Shown here piece by piece: positions 35,375-43,889 of a stretch of 44,447 nt of DNA. The notes beneath the pieces were generated by a model. The model ran no database searches, had not been told where the DNA came from, and worked only from the letters and a program-made list of their open reading frames with translations. The position numbers and the translations under genes were made by a program. Source of the stretch: JAYVJH01 sp043777595 (GTDB taxonomy: Bacteria; Bacteroidota; Bacteroidia; Cytophagales; Spirosomataceae); the NCBI GenBank assembly GCA_043777595.1, contig JAYWHT010000055.1, forward strand, positions 1 to 44,447, given 5' to 3'. Every line of letters starts with the position of its first letter. Position 1 is the stretch's first letter.

Positions 35375-36742
35375 ATGACCACAACCCGAAGAAATTTTCT
35401 ACAAAAAACAATGACGACGGCATCGCTTGGAGCCATGTCATCGCTGATGCCTAACATTCTGTTAAATGCCGCCGAACCCGAAAAAAAAGTACGCTTGGGC
35501 TTTATTGGTACAGGCTATCGTGGCCGCAACCACATAGAGCAAGCCTTGTTTCGGGCCGACGTTGAGATAAACGCCATCTGCGACATTGACCCAGAATCTA
35601 TCTCAAAAGCCCTTGCCCAAATCGAAAAAGGTGGCCGAAAAGCCCCTGCGGTTTATCAAAAAGGCGATGAAGATTTTTTGAATATGGTCAAACGTGACGA
35701 TTTGGACGGCATCATCATAGCCACACCCTGGGAATGGCACGTACCAATGGCCGTAGCCGTGATGAAAGGTGGCAAATATGCGGCCGTCGAAGTATCGGCA
35801 ACCGTTACGCTACAAGAATCGTGGGATTTGGTGGATACTTTCGAGAAAACAGGTAGCCACTGTATGATTTTGGAAAATGTCTGCTATCGCCGTGACGTGA
35901 TGTCGGTCTTGAACATGATTCGGAAAGGTATGTTTGGTGAAATGACCTACGCTCACTGTGGCTACCAGCATGACTTACGACCTGTGAAGTTTAATGATGG
36001 TAAAAAATACTGGGGCGGCGGAGTCGAGTTTGGGGCAAAAGGCCATGCCGAAGCCCGCTGGCGCACCCAGCACTCTGTCGATAGAAACGGCGACCTGTAC
36101 CCAACCCACGGCCTTGGCCCCGTGGCGCATTGGCTCGATATAAACCGTGGTAATCAGTTTATGTATCTGACTTCGATGGCTACCAAATCAAGGGGACTGA
36201 ACAAATATGTGGTGGACAATGGTGGCAAAGACCACCCCAATGCCAAAGTTAATTTTAAACTTGGCGATATTGTTACGACCAACATACAGTGTGCCAATGG
36301 CGAAAATATTGTACTAATGCACGACACCAATTCGCCACGGCCATACTCGCTCGGGTTTAGGGCGCAAGGCACAGGCGGAATATGGATGGACGACAATGAT
36401 AAAATTTACTTGGATAAAATCAGTGAAAAACCCGATGAATGGGAAGCATTCAAGCCCTATCAAGACAAATACGACCACCCACTCTGGAAAAAATTTGACA
36501 AAGATGCCGAAAATGCAGGCCATGGTGGTATCGATTTTTTTGTGTTTAGGGGTTTTGTAGAAGCCATCAAGCGCAAAACCGCTCCACCGATTGATGTCTA
36601 TGATGCCGCAGCGTGGAGTGCCATTAGCCCGCTCTCAGAGCTATCAATAGCCCGTGGCAGCTCACCCGTAGAAATTCCTGATTTTACCCGTGGCAAATGG
36701 AAAACAAATAAGCCAATTTTTGGGCTGAATGAGGAATATTGA
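35375..36742 (+). CDS. Tat-exported Gfo/Idh/MocA protein of the GH109 type (putative alpha-N-acetylgalactosaminidase)
   Basis: A 455-residue protein with a twin-arginine leader (TTTRRNFLQK, hydrophobic to about residue 30, LLNAAEPEK). The NAD-binding Rossmann fold starts at LGFIGTGYRGRNH (about 42-54). The rest carries GH109-type landmarks: ILENVCYRRDVMSVLNMI, GYQHDLRPVKFND, EARWRTQHSVDRNGDLYPTHG and LDINRGNQFMYL. GH109 enzymes cleave terminal alpha-GalNAc by an NAD-dependent redox mechanism, in the periplasm here. It is not beside other glycosidase genes. Substrate specificity is family-based. Confidence 0.85.
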   Translation: MTTTRRNFLQKTMTTASLGAMSSLMPNILLNAAEPEKKVRLGFIGTGYRGRNHIEQALFRADVEINAICDIDPESISKALAQIEKGGRKAPAVYQKGDEDFLNMVKRDDLDGIIIATPWEWHVPMAVAVMKGGKYAAVEVSATVTLQESWDLVDTFEKTGSHCMILENVCYRRDVMSVLNMIRKGMFGEMTYAHCGYQHDLRPVKFNDGKKYWGGGVEFGAKGHAEARWRTQHSVDRNGDLYPTHGLGPVAHWLDINRGNQFMYLTSMATKSRGLNKYVVDNGGKDHPNAKVNFKLGDIVTTNIQCANGENIVLMHDTNSPRPYSLGFRAQGTGGIWMDDNDKIYLDKISEKPDEWEAFKPYQDKYDHPLWKKFDKDAENAGHGGIDFFVFRGFVEAIKRKTAPPIDVYDAAAWSAISPLSELSIARGSSPVEIPDFTRGKWKTNKPIFGLNEEY

Positions 36743-36787
36743 ATTTTTTGTTAGAATATTCGTTTGAGAATAAAAGAGAAATAAAAT

Positions 36788-37276
36788 ATGACAAACAGGA
36801 TTTTTGTAACCTACAATCCAAATGTAGCGATTGAACAAAATACAGCACTTAGATTGCAGACAATAGCGAATTTATACGGAATAGCCGTTGACTTGCCATC
36901 AAGAACACTTGGTAGCACAGTTATAAATGACGAAACAGTACGCAGAATTAGTAAATCTAATTTTGTATTAGCTCTTTCACTATACAACATGGGACAAGAA
37001 GTGAGCCACGAACTTGGGGCTGCCATTACCAAAAAGAAGCCTATCATTGCGCTCTATCAGTACGGGGTAGGTAAAAACATTGATTTTCAAAATTATGTTA
37101 ATGTAAGTGAGATTTATCTTGACCTCAACAATACAGATATAACGTTACACGAAATTGCTGTATTTATTGACACTCAATTCAAGCAAAATAAAAAAGAAAC
37201 AAATACTACTGTACTTGGTGTATTAGGAATTGCATTAGGAATGTTGGCTTTATGGGGTTTGAGTAAAGAAAAATGA
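36788..37276 (+). CDS. TIR-like domain protein with C-terminal membrane anchor
   Basis: A 162-residue protein that I recognise only by fold pattern. The N-terminal ~110 residues resemble a TIR/nucleotide-processing alpha/beta domain: IFVTYNPN (strand A), ALRLQTIANLYGIAVDLPSR, then VRRISKSNFVLALSLYN and EVSHELGAAITKKKPIIALYQY. The Glu of SHELGAA sits where the catalytic Glu of TIR NADases would be. A membrane segment (about 142-157, VLGVLGIALGMLALWGL) ends the protein. Its TGA overlaps the ATG of the PIN gene (4 nt). Lower GC than neighbours. An alternative is a deoxyribosyltransferase-like protein. Confidence 0.55.
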   Translation: MTNRIFVTYNPNVAIEQNTALRLQTIANLYGIAVDLPSRTLGSTVINDETVRRISKSNFVLALSLYNMGQEVSHELGAAITKKKPIIALYQYGVGKNIDFQNYVNVSEIYLDLNNTDITLHEIAVFIDTQFKQNKKETNTTVLGVLGIALGMLALWGLSKEK

Positions 37277-37812
37277 CAAGACCAAGAGCCATTTTGGACA
37301 CATCTGCGCTTATCTCGCTCTACAATTTACAATCAATAGAACATTTATCGTTGATGTATGAAGAAGTTAGAATACCAAGAGAGGTTGAAAGAGAGTTTTT
37401 GGATAAGGTTAGCGAAGACGAAAAGACTCGTAGATTTGCCTTCATTGCTAAATTTTATGACATAAACCAATCTTGGTTTGTGCCTTGTTTAGACTATGGT
37501 AGCGATCTAATCGAAATATACCTTGCCTCCGATGGAATGGACAGAGGTGAGGCTGAGGTATTAGCTCAAAACCAAAGTCTTGACAATCTTTACGAAGTAA
37601 TTATTGATGAAAGTATCGCCAGAGGTGTTGCCCAAAGTAAATCTTTCAAAGTGCATGGTGTTTTGTATCTGCTTGCCGTTTTATCAATACGATTTCAAAA
37701 AATAGATTATAACGCTTCCGTAGATTACTTGATAAAAGAGCAAAATTTTAGGCTAAAGTCTAAGGTTGTGAATCAAGTTTATGAGAAAGTTAGAAAAGAA
37801 ATTCTTGGGTAG
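37273..37812 (+). CDS. PIN-domain protein (DUF3368-like)
   Basis: A 179-residue PIN-like nuclease fold. The acidic positions are in AILDTSALISL (Asp9), REVEREFLD (Glu near 39-42), MDRGEAEVLA and IDESIARGVAQ, followed by the VHGVLYLLAVL helix typical of DUF3368. PIN proteins usually act as ribonuclease toxins, normally with a small DNA-binding antitoxin. Here the only coupled partner is the TIR-like gene, overlapped by 4 nt. A strong terminator follows. Confidence 0.75.
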   Translation: MTRPRAILDTSALISLYNLQSIEHLSLMYEEVRIPREVEREFLDKVSEDEKTRRFAFIAKFYDINQSWFVPCLDYGSDLIEIYLASDGMDRGEAEVLAQNQSLDNLYEVIIDESIARGVAQSKSFKVHGVLYLLAVLSIRFQKIDYNASVDYLIKEQNFRLKSKVVNQVYEKVRKEILG

Positions 37813-37836
37813 TGCCTTAATATTTTGTGGCTATTG

Positions 37837-37872
37837 GCGAGTAGAGCCGTAAATTGTTACGGCTCTACTCGC
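37837..37872. terminator. Bidirectional terminator between the PIN gene and arfB
   Basis: A perfect 16-bp stem (37837-37852 with 37857-37872) with a 4-nt loop. It overlaps the arfB stop codon and lies 25 nt after the PIN stop. Confidence 0.85.
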
Positions 37873-38270
37873 TTTCGCATTGCTTTAGTTTCCGAATTTC
37901 GCTGCTTTGTCGATAGCCGTTTGGCGACCATAGCGGCGGTTGGCTTCATTGGCTTGCGCTTTTTGGCTTCTACAAAGCAAGCAGCGACCAATTTATCAAA
38001 CTTCTTGACTATTTTTTCACGATTGCCCAACTGTGTACGCTCTGTTTGATGGTAGAGTAGCAGTACGCCCTCGTTTGTGATTTTGTTGGCTAATTTTTCT
38101 AACAAAATCGCTTTCTCGCTGTCTGTCAGTAGTTTAGAGTTTTTGATATCAAGCCGTAGTTCTACTTTTGTTTCTACTTTATTGACATTTTGCCCACCAG
38201 CCCCACCACTGCGTGCTGTGTCGAAGGTCAGTTCTGGGTGTAGGGTTGTGGGGTTGAATGTATTGCTCAT
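37857..38270 (-). CDS. arfB: Peptidyl-tRNA hydrolase ArfB-type ribosome rescue factor
   Basis: A 137-residue protein. The catalytic GGQ is at residues 25-27 in RSGGAGGQNVNKVETKVELR, and the C-terminus is a basic, probably disordered tail (AKKRKPMKPTAA, MRKRVEP) that in ArfB enters the mRNA channel of stalled ribosomes. It lacks the codon-recognition domains of release factors. Length is normal. Confidence 0.92.
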   Translation of the reverse strand: MSNTFNPTTLHPELTFDTARSGGAGGQNVNKVETKVELRLDIKNSKLLTDSEKAILLEKLANKITNEGVLLLYHQTERTQLGNREKIVKKFDKLVAACFVEAKKRKPMKPTAAMVAKRLSTKQRNSETKAMRKRVEP

Positions 38271-38439
38271 ATTTATTTGCTACAAAAAGAAGACAATGGC
38301 CAAAAATTCTATTTTTTTAGATAGAAAATATATCTCTTTGATTTTAGGATAGAGCCTAATCTCGACTACAAAACTACAAAAACCAATCCAATTCAAAAAA
38401 TACAATGCTTCATCAAGTCGGTAGTTAGCGGCTTTTTGT

Positions 38440-38447
38440 TACTTTTG
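38440..38447 (+). promoter_or_regulatory. Possible -7 element of the sugar porter gene
   Basis: TACTTTTG matches TAnnTTTG exactly, 65 nt before the ATG. No TTG is found at the -33 position. Confidence 0.35.
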
Positions 38448-38512
38448 CTGTCAGAATATACTAAACCACCATTCAATAACTCAATAACTCTACAACCCAA
38501 CCCAAAACTATC

Positions 38513-40108
38513 ATGTCCAAACAACAACAAACCACTCACCCGTCATTTTTTATTCTTATTATTGTTTTTTTCTTTTGGGGATTTCTGGCGGCCTCCAATG
38601 GTATTTTTATTCCATTCTGCAAAAACCATTTTAACCTCTCGCAGTTAGAGGCGCAGTTGATTGAGACGGCTTTTTATGGTGCTTATTATGTTGGCTCTTT
38701 TGTATTGTATCTGATGTCGTTGGCACGGGGCTATGATATTTTGGGACGAATGGGCTACAAAAAAGCCATCATTTATGGTCTCATGCTGTCGGTTGTTGGG
38801 GCATTGATAATGATACCAGCCATTAACAGCGGCTCGTATTGGTTTATTTTGGGTGCTTTTTTTGTAATTGCATTGGGCTTTTCGTTGCAACAAACTGGCG
38901 CGCAACCTTTTGCTATTGCCCTCGGTGATCCTGCCTCTGGCTCACACCGCCTCAATATGGCAGGCGGGGTCAATTCGTTGGGAACGACCTTGGGGCCGCT
39001 CATTGTATCTATTTTGCTTTTTGGTAGTGTAGCTGGCGCCGCCGCCGCCGATATTTCTAAAATCAATACCTTGTATATAGTGCTGGCCGTGGTATTTGTG
39101 CTGGCTATTGGCGTGCTGTCTTTTGGTAAACTTCCCTCTGGCAAGTCTGACGATGACTCGCTTGAATCGTCGGGTAAGGCCACGCAGGTTTTGATAGCCA
39201 TGACGGGCTTGTTGGCACTGGTTATTGTAGTCGGAATGTTGGGCGTTGTTACTAAAATGGCGGCTATCACGATTGCGATGATAGGTGTTTTGGCTATTTT
39301 GCTGTATGCTTATTTCGATTCACAGAAAAATCCAGCGGGCTGGGGTGCCATGCAATACGGCCAGTTAGTGCTGGGTATGATTGCCATATTTGTATATGTC
39401 GGTGTCGAAGTAACGATACAGTCAAACATGGGTGCATTGTTTGCCAAGCCCGAGTTTGGCGGCCTGACCGAATCACAAATTGATCCTTATATTTCGCTCT
39501 ATTGGGGTAGCCTAATGGTTGGCCGTTGGATGGGTGGCGTGGCGGTATTTAATCTAAAAGGTACAACCAAAACCATTGCTAACGTTGTCGTTCCGATTTT
39601 GGCTTTTGCCTTGGTATTGGGTGTTAATATGCTGAAAGGCAATAATGTAAGCGATTTGTATTCGTATATTGTCTGTGTTGGTATCTTGATAGCCGTAATG
39701 TTTTATGGTCAAGAAAAACCTGCCAAAACGCTACTTGCTGTTAGTGTATTTGGTATGGTAGCCATGGTAGTAGGCGTAATGACCACTGGCACAATCGCTA
39801 CTTATGCCTTTTTGTGCGGTGGTTTGTGTTGTTCGGTTATGTGGCCGTGTATTTTTTCGTTGGCAGTAGCAGGTCTGGGCAAATATACTCCACAAGGCTC
39901 AGGCTTTTTGATTATGATGATTTTGGGCGGTGCGCTTATTCCACCATTTCAGGGCGGTTTGGCCGATACATCGGTCGGTATTCATGCTTCATACTGGGTA
40001 GCGGCGGCTTGTTTTGTTTATACAGCTTGGTATGCCATCAAAGTCAAAGGTATTCTCAAAGCACAAGGTATAGATTTTGAGTCTATCGAAGGCGGCGGCG
40101 GGCATTAG
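38513..40108 (+). CDS. FucP-type sugar:H+ symporter (MFS)
   Basis: A 531-residue membrane protein with about 12-14 hydrophobic segments. The opening FFFWGFLAASNGIFIPFCKNHFNLS, QLIETAFYGAYYVGSF, and QQTGAQPFAIALGDP are typical of the FucP/glucose-galactose porter family, which takes up hexoses with protons. It is longer than E. coli FucP (~440), with a Ser/Asp-rich cytoplasmic loop around 208-220. Substrate unknown. A REP-like hairpin plus T-run follows its stop. Confidence 0.87.
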   Translation: MSKQQQTTHPSFFILIIVFFFWGFLAASNGIFIPFCKNHFNLSQLEAQLIETAFYGAYYVGSFVLYLMSLARGYDILGRMGYKKAIIYGLMLSVVGALIMIPAINSGSYWFILGAFFVIALGFSLQQTGAQPFAIALGDPASGSHRLNMAGGVNSLGTTLGPLIVSILLFGSVAGAAAADISKINTLYIVLAVVFVLAIGVLSFGKLPSGKSDDDSLESSGKATQVLIAMTGLLALVIVVGMLGVVTKMAAITIAMIGVLAILLYAYFDSQKNPAGWGAMQYGQLVLGMIAIFVYVGVEVTIQSNMGALFAKPEFGGLTESQIDPYISLYWGSLMVGRWMGGVAVFNLKGTTKTIANVVVPILAFALVLGVNMLKGNNVSDLYSYIVCVGILIAVMFYGQEKPAKTLLAVSVFGMVAMVVGVMTTGTIATYAFLCGGLCCSVMWPCIFSLAVAGLGKYTPQGSGFLIMMILGGALIPPFQGGLADTSVGIHASYWVAAACFVYTAWYAIKVKGILKAQGIDFESIEGGGGH

Positions 40109-40115
40109 TAGTGCG

Positions 40116-40153
40116 AGCGAAGCCATCGCTCAAAGCAATGGCTTCGCTTTTTA
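40116..40153 (+). repeat. REP-like palindrome, copy 2, doubling as terminator
   Basis: A 15-bp stem with one mismatch (40116-40130 with 40134-40148), 3-nt loop, then a T-run. The core is the same as the palindrome at 13271-13301 (GAAGCCATCGCT). It follows the sugar porter stop by 7 nt. Confidence 0.75.
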
Positions 40154-40210
40154 GAACAGCAAAACTGAAAAATGTAAAATTTTAAAGTAAAAAAATATCA
40201 ATTAAACAAA

Positions 40211-40230
40211 CTCCCCTTCGGGGTTGGGGG
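40211..40230. repeat. GC-rich dispersed-type repeat before leuB
   Basis: CTCCCCTTCGGGGTTGGGGG contains a CCCC-TTC-GGGG type hairpin, stands out from the AT-rich surroundings, and lies 14 nt before the leuB ATG. A related block is embedded in the restriction-modification gene at 25584-25618. Confidence 0.6.
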
Positions 40231-40243
40231 CAGTCAGTACATT

Positions 40244-41314
40244 ATGCAAAAACACATTTTAGTAATACCAGGCGATGGTATCGGTAAAGAAGTAACGGTA
40301 GTGAGTCAGAAAGTATTGGTACGAATTGCCGAAAAATTTGGACATCAATTTACATTTGACGAAGCACTCATCGGCCATGCGGCCATTGAAGCAACAGGGA
40401 ACCCATTACCACAAGAAACGATTGATAAATCAAAAGCGGCAGATGCGATATTGTTTGGTGCCGTAGGCCACCCAAAATACGATAACGACCCATCGGCCAA
40501 AGTACGACCAGAGCAAGGACTATTGGGCATCAGAAAAGCATTGGGGCTATATGCCAATTTGCGGCCTATTAAGTTATTTGACGAGCTGTTGAGTGCATCG
40601 AGCATTAAACCCGAAATCTTGAAAGGCTCTGATATATTGTTTTTTAGGGAACTCACAGGCGACATATATTTTGGTGAAAAAGGCCGAAAAGACAACGGCG
40701 ACACCGCCTACGACATAGCCATTTATAGCCGCTACGAAGTAGAGCGCATAGCCCGAAAAGCCTTTGAGGCAGCCATGACTCGCCGCAAAAAATTATGCTC
40801 AGTCGATAAAGCCAACGTGTTAGAAAGCAGTCGTTTGTGGCGAGAAGTAGTGCAAGCTATGGCCAAGCAATACCCAGAGGTCGAAGTCGAGCATCAGTTT
40901 GTGGACTCGGCAGCCATGATGCTCATCAAAGACCCACGCCGCTTTGATGTGGTACTGACAGGCAACCTTTTTGGAGATATTCTGACAGACGAAGCCAGCC
41001 AAATTGCAGGTTCAATGGGTATGTTGGCTTCGGCCTCGATTGGCGATACAGTTGGTTTGTACGAACCAATACACGGGTCAGCGCATGACATTACGGGCAA
41101 AGGTCTGGCCAATCCGCTGGCTTCGATTTTGTCGGTAGCCTTGATGTTAGATATTTCGTTTGGCCTCAAAACAGAAGCCGAAGCCGTTATTTCAGCAGTA
41201 GAGCAAACCCTCAAAGATGGGTTCAGAACCCGAGATATTGCCGACTCATCGACAGCCGCCAATCTAATATTAGGAACAGATGCCATGGGCGAAGTGGTTT
41301 TGGGGCGATTGTAG
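40244..41314 (+). CDS. leuB: 3-isopropylmalate dehydrogenase
   Basis: A 356-residue isocitrate/isopropylmalate dehydrogenase family member. VIPGDGIGKEV at the N-terminus, RELTGDIYFGE, KANVLESSRLWREV, VDSAAMML and TGNLFGDILTDEASQIAGSMGML identify LeuB rather than isocitrate dehydrogenase. It oxidatively decarboxylates 3-isopropylmalate with NAD+ in leucine synthesis. No other leucine gene is adjacent. Confidence 0.93.
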   Translation: MQKHILVIPGDGIGKEVTVVSQKVLVRIAEKFGHQFTFDEALIGHAAIEATGNPLPQETIDKSKAADAILFGAVGHPKYDNDPSAKVRPEQGLLGIRKALGLYANLRPIKLFDELLSASSIKPEILKGSDILFFRELTGDIYFGEKGRKDNGDTAYDIAIYSRYEVERIARKAFEAAMTRRKKLCSVDKANVLESSRLWREVVQAMAKQYPEVEVEHQFVDSAAMMLIKDPRRFDVVLTGNLFGDILTDEASQIAGSMGMLASASIGDTVGLYEPIHGSAHDITGKGLANPLASILSVALMLDISFGLKTEAEAVISAVEQTLKDGFRTRDIADSSTAANLILGTDAMGEVVLGRL

Positions 41315-41329
41315 AATATTAGATTTGCT

Positions 41330-41878
41330 ATGAAAATAATTGGTCATCATACTTGCAGCAAGATTGTAAATATTGAAGACATTGAGCGTGATGGCCCATT
41401 TTTATCTACGCATATAGATAACGACCAAAATCAGCACAAGTTTTTAGGGACAGGTTATTATTTTTGGGATAACAATATTGGGATGGCTCACTCACATGGT
41501 CAAAAAAATCATAAAAGACGATACCACATTTTCGAGTCTCAGTTAGACTTAGACGATAATACCTTTTTAGATTTGGCAGGCAATAGAATTGATATGCTTT
41601 TTTTTCAAGAGATAATAGAGAAATTAAAGCAAATAGAAAGTACACAAAACTGGACTATTGGACATTTTATTGAGTTTTTGAAAAGGCAAAATAAATTTCC
41701 ATTTAGAGCCATTCGTGCCATTGATAGTAGTATAAATCCAAAAGAAGCTATTAGATTTGTACCAAACAGGGTAAATTTCATTAACCTAAATCCTATTTTT
41801 ATTGTTTGCTTGTTAGACAAAAATAAATATCAAATTATAGTTTTCAAACACATCAAAACATTTCCAGAAGATGTATAG
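41330..41878 (+). CDS. Putative ADP-ribosyltransferase-like (DUF3990-like) protein
   Basis: A 182-residue protein of unknown function. The segment FLGTGYYFWDNNIGMAH (about residues 38-54) resembles the GxGxYF(W/T)xD...A core of PARP/ART-like proteins such as DUF3990, and IFESQLDLDDNTFLDL has the strand pattern that follows it there. The remainder is not recognised. It begins 15 bp after leuB and overlaps the next small gene by 8 nt. Its GC is low compared with leuB. Possible toxin of a two-gene module; the fold call is tentative. Confidence 0.5.
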   Translation: MKIIGHHTCSKIVNIEDIERDGPFLSTHIDNDQNQHKFLGTGYYFWDNNIGMAHSHGQKNHKRRYHIFESQLDLDDNTFLDLAGNRIDMLFFQEIIEKLKQIESTQNWTIGHFIEFLKRQNKFPFRAIRAIDSSINPKEAIRFVPNRVNFINLNPIFIVCLLDKNKYQIIVFKHIKTFPEDV

Positions 41879-42146
41879 CCAATCACAAGTAGCCATTTTA
41901 TCTTTTTTAGACGAATATCTCAAAGAAACACCTGTCCAAATGATTGAAAAACAGGCAAAAGAGGTCAATGAATTAGTATTTTCTGGTGCTTCTGCAATAG
42001 ACTATTTTGCAAACTTTAATAAATATTACGAAGGAATGGGCGAAGTCCCTCCACAAAATAACAGTGTTGATAAAGCCAAAACACCTCGACTCAGAACACA
42101 CAAAACAAACAAACGTCCTACTAAAAAGTCTTTACAGGCTTCTTAG
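41871..42146 (+). CDS. Small protein coupled to the ART-like gene (possible antitoxin)
   Basis: A 91-residue protein. The first ~55 residues look helical and amphipathic (QVAILSFLDEYLKETPVQMIEKQAKEVNELV); the last ~30 are basic and probably disordered (RLRTHKTNKRPTKKS). No family is recognised. The 8-nt overlap with the ART-like gene implies coupled translation. A partner or antitoxin role is inferred from position and size only. Confidence 0.5.
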   Translation: MYSQSQVAILSFLDEYLKETPVQMIEKQAKEVNELVFSGASAIDYFANFNKYYEGMGEVPPQNNSVDKAKTPRLRTHKTNKRPTKKSLQAS

Positions 42147-42206
42147 TTCAATACAGTTTCCGTTCAAGCGACACTATCGCTCAACTAACAGTCATAAAAA
42201 CAGCCA

Positions 42207-43889
42207 ATGAACCGTACCGAAAATTTAAAGAAACTCGAAACAACACAATTTGATATTTGCATCATGGGTGCAGGAGCAAGCGGGGCTGGTTGCGCCTTAG
42301 ATGCCGCTCTGCGAGGCTACAAAGTGGCCTTGATTGACAAAAACGACTTCGCTGCCGAAACATCGTCTCGCTCAACCAAACTCATTCATGGTGGAGTGAG
42401 GTATTTGGAACAAGCCTTCAAAAATCTTGATTTTGCCCAACTTACTCAGGTCAAGCACGGCCTCGAAGAACGGCATACAGTGCTAAGAAACGCCCCACAC
42501 TTGGCACACCCATTGGCTCTCATTACACCCGTATTTAGTTGGATTGAGGGCTTGTACTTTACGATAGGCCTAAAAATATACGGCTGGTTTGCCAAAAACG
42601 ACCCACTACCGACAAGTCAATGGCTCAACAGAAAAGAGACCTTTGACATCATGCCTACTCTCAACAAACGCACCCACAGTGCAGTGATGTATTACGATGG
42701 GCAGTTGGACGATGCCCGTTATTGCCTTGCTCTGGCACAGTCGGCCAACGAGGCAGGCGTGGTTGTGGTCAATCATACCGAAGTAACTGGTTTTGAGAAA
42801 GATAGCAGTGGGAAATTGATTGGGGCGAGAATTAGGAATCAGAAGTCGGGAATCAGAAGTCAGGAATCGGAAGTCAGGAATCAAGAAAATGACTCACGAC
42901 CCACGACCCACGACTCACTACTCATCAAAGCCAAAATATTTATAAATTGCACAGGCCCACACGCTGATGCCATTCGACAGTTGGCCAATCCAACCTTAGA
43001 AACCATCATTCGCCCCAGCAAGGGCGTGCATTTGATGCTGCCCAAAGAAGTGCTAAACAGTGAAGCAGCCATGCTCATACCCAAAACACCCGACGGCCGA
43101 GTAGTATTTGTGATTCCGTTTGAAGGCGAAACGATGGTAGGTACAACCGATACAGACTATGATGCACTGACGCAAGAACCGATTTTAGAAAGTAACGAAA
43201 TTGACTATCTGCTCGATACCCTCGCTCCATACATAAGCCAGCGTCCCGATCGAAGCCAAGTAAGAGCAGGGTTTGGTGGACTGCGGCCATTGATAAAATC
43301 GGGTTCGACCAAAAGTACTAAAAAACTCGTCAGAGACCATGAAGTAGAGCATGACGAAGCCTCAAATTTGGTGAGTTTATTGGGTGGCAAATGGACAACC
43401 TATCGGCTTATGGCCAAAGACACAATAGATAAAATAGGTGAACTTTTAGATAATGAAACTAAATGTACGACCGCCGAATATTTACTCTGGGGGGCGGCTG
43501 GCTATGATTTTGAAAACTGGAAAACCATCGTCCAACAACATAGTTTACAACCAGAAACAGCTCAACATTTGCTGAAAAAATATGGAAATAAAGCCGAATT
43601 AGTTTTAGAATTATTGAAAGAAAATAAAAATTGGAAATCTAAACTTGCTGAAAGTCAGCCATATATACAAGCTGAGGTAATATATCAGGTCAGAAATGAA
43701 ATGGCTTGTACTCTACGTGATGTATTGGCTCGCCGCATGAGACTTGAACTCAAAGACTGGCAGACGACACTTGATGTACTACCAACAGTTGCCGAACTCA
43801 TGCAACCAGAATTGGGCTGGGACGATATTCAAAAACAATTACAAATAGAAAGCTATAATTCAGAGTTACATAAATTTATGAGCCTATAA
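42207..43889 (+). CDS. glpD: FAD-dependent glycerol-3-phosphate dehydrogenase with an inserted low-complexity loop
   Basis: A 560-residue GlpD-type enzyme. FAD-binding GAGASGAGCALDAALRGYKVALIDKNDFA (about 21-49), SSRSTKLIHGGVRYLEQ, FINCTGPHAD, PSKGVHLMLPKE and VGTTDTDYD are diagnostic. It oxidises glycerol-3-phosphate to dihydroxyacetone phosphate and passes electrons to quinone at the inner membrane. Residues about 210-240 (IRNQKSGIRSQESEVRNQEN and on) are encoded by short tandem repeats of intergenic type, replacing the shorter loop expected there. The frame is intact and all core motifs remain, so activity may be kept. Confidence 0.9.
   Translation: MNRTENLKKLETTQFDICIMGAGASGAGCALDAALRGYKVALIDKNDFAAETSSRSTKLIHGGVRYLEQAFKNLDFAQLTQVKHGLEERHTVLRNAPHLAHPLALITPVFSWIEGLYFTIGLKIYGWFAKNDPLPTSQWLNRKETFDIMPTLNKRTHSAVMYYDGQLDDARYCLALAQSANEAGVVVVNHTEVTGFEKDSSGKLIGARIRNQKSGIRSQESEVRNQENDSRPTTHDSLLIKAKIFINCTGPHADAIRQLANPTLETIIRPSKGVHLMLPKEVLNSEAAMLIPKTPDGRVVFVIPFEGETMVGTTDTDYDALTQEPILESNEIDYLLDTLAPYISQRPDRSQVRAGFGGLRPLIKSGSTKSTKKLVRDHEVEHDEASNLVSLLGGKWTTYRLMAKDTIDKIGELLDNETKCTTAEYLLWGAAGYDFENWKTIVQQHSLQPETAQHLLKKYGNKAELVLELLKENKNWKSKLAESQPYIQAEVIYQVRNEMACTLRDVLARRMRLELKDWQTTLDVLPTVAELMQPELGWDDIQKQLQIESYNSELHKFMSL
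42834..42926. repeat. Two-part tandem repeat within glpD
   Basis: About four ~14-nt units of the type GGAATCAGAAGTCA (42834-42885) are followed by ~7-nt units of the type ACGACCC/ACGACTC (about 42895-42922). The layout resembles the intergenic block between rpmI and rplT. Confidence 0.75.

Noticed and set aside
38773..39270. 165-codon antisense frame opposite the sugar porter gene
   Set aside because: Its Pro/Thr/Ala-rich product is what antisense reading of a membrane-protein gene gives; no motif.
42834..42926. CRISPR-like array in glpD
   Set aside because: The units are short (7-14 nt), degenerate and without spacers, and lie in an open reading frame with no cas genes.
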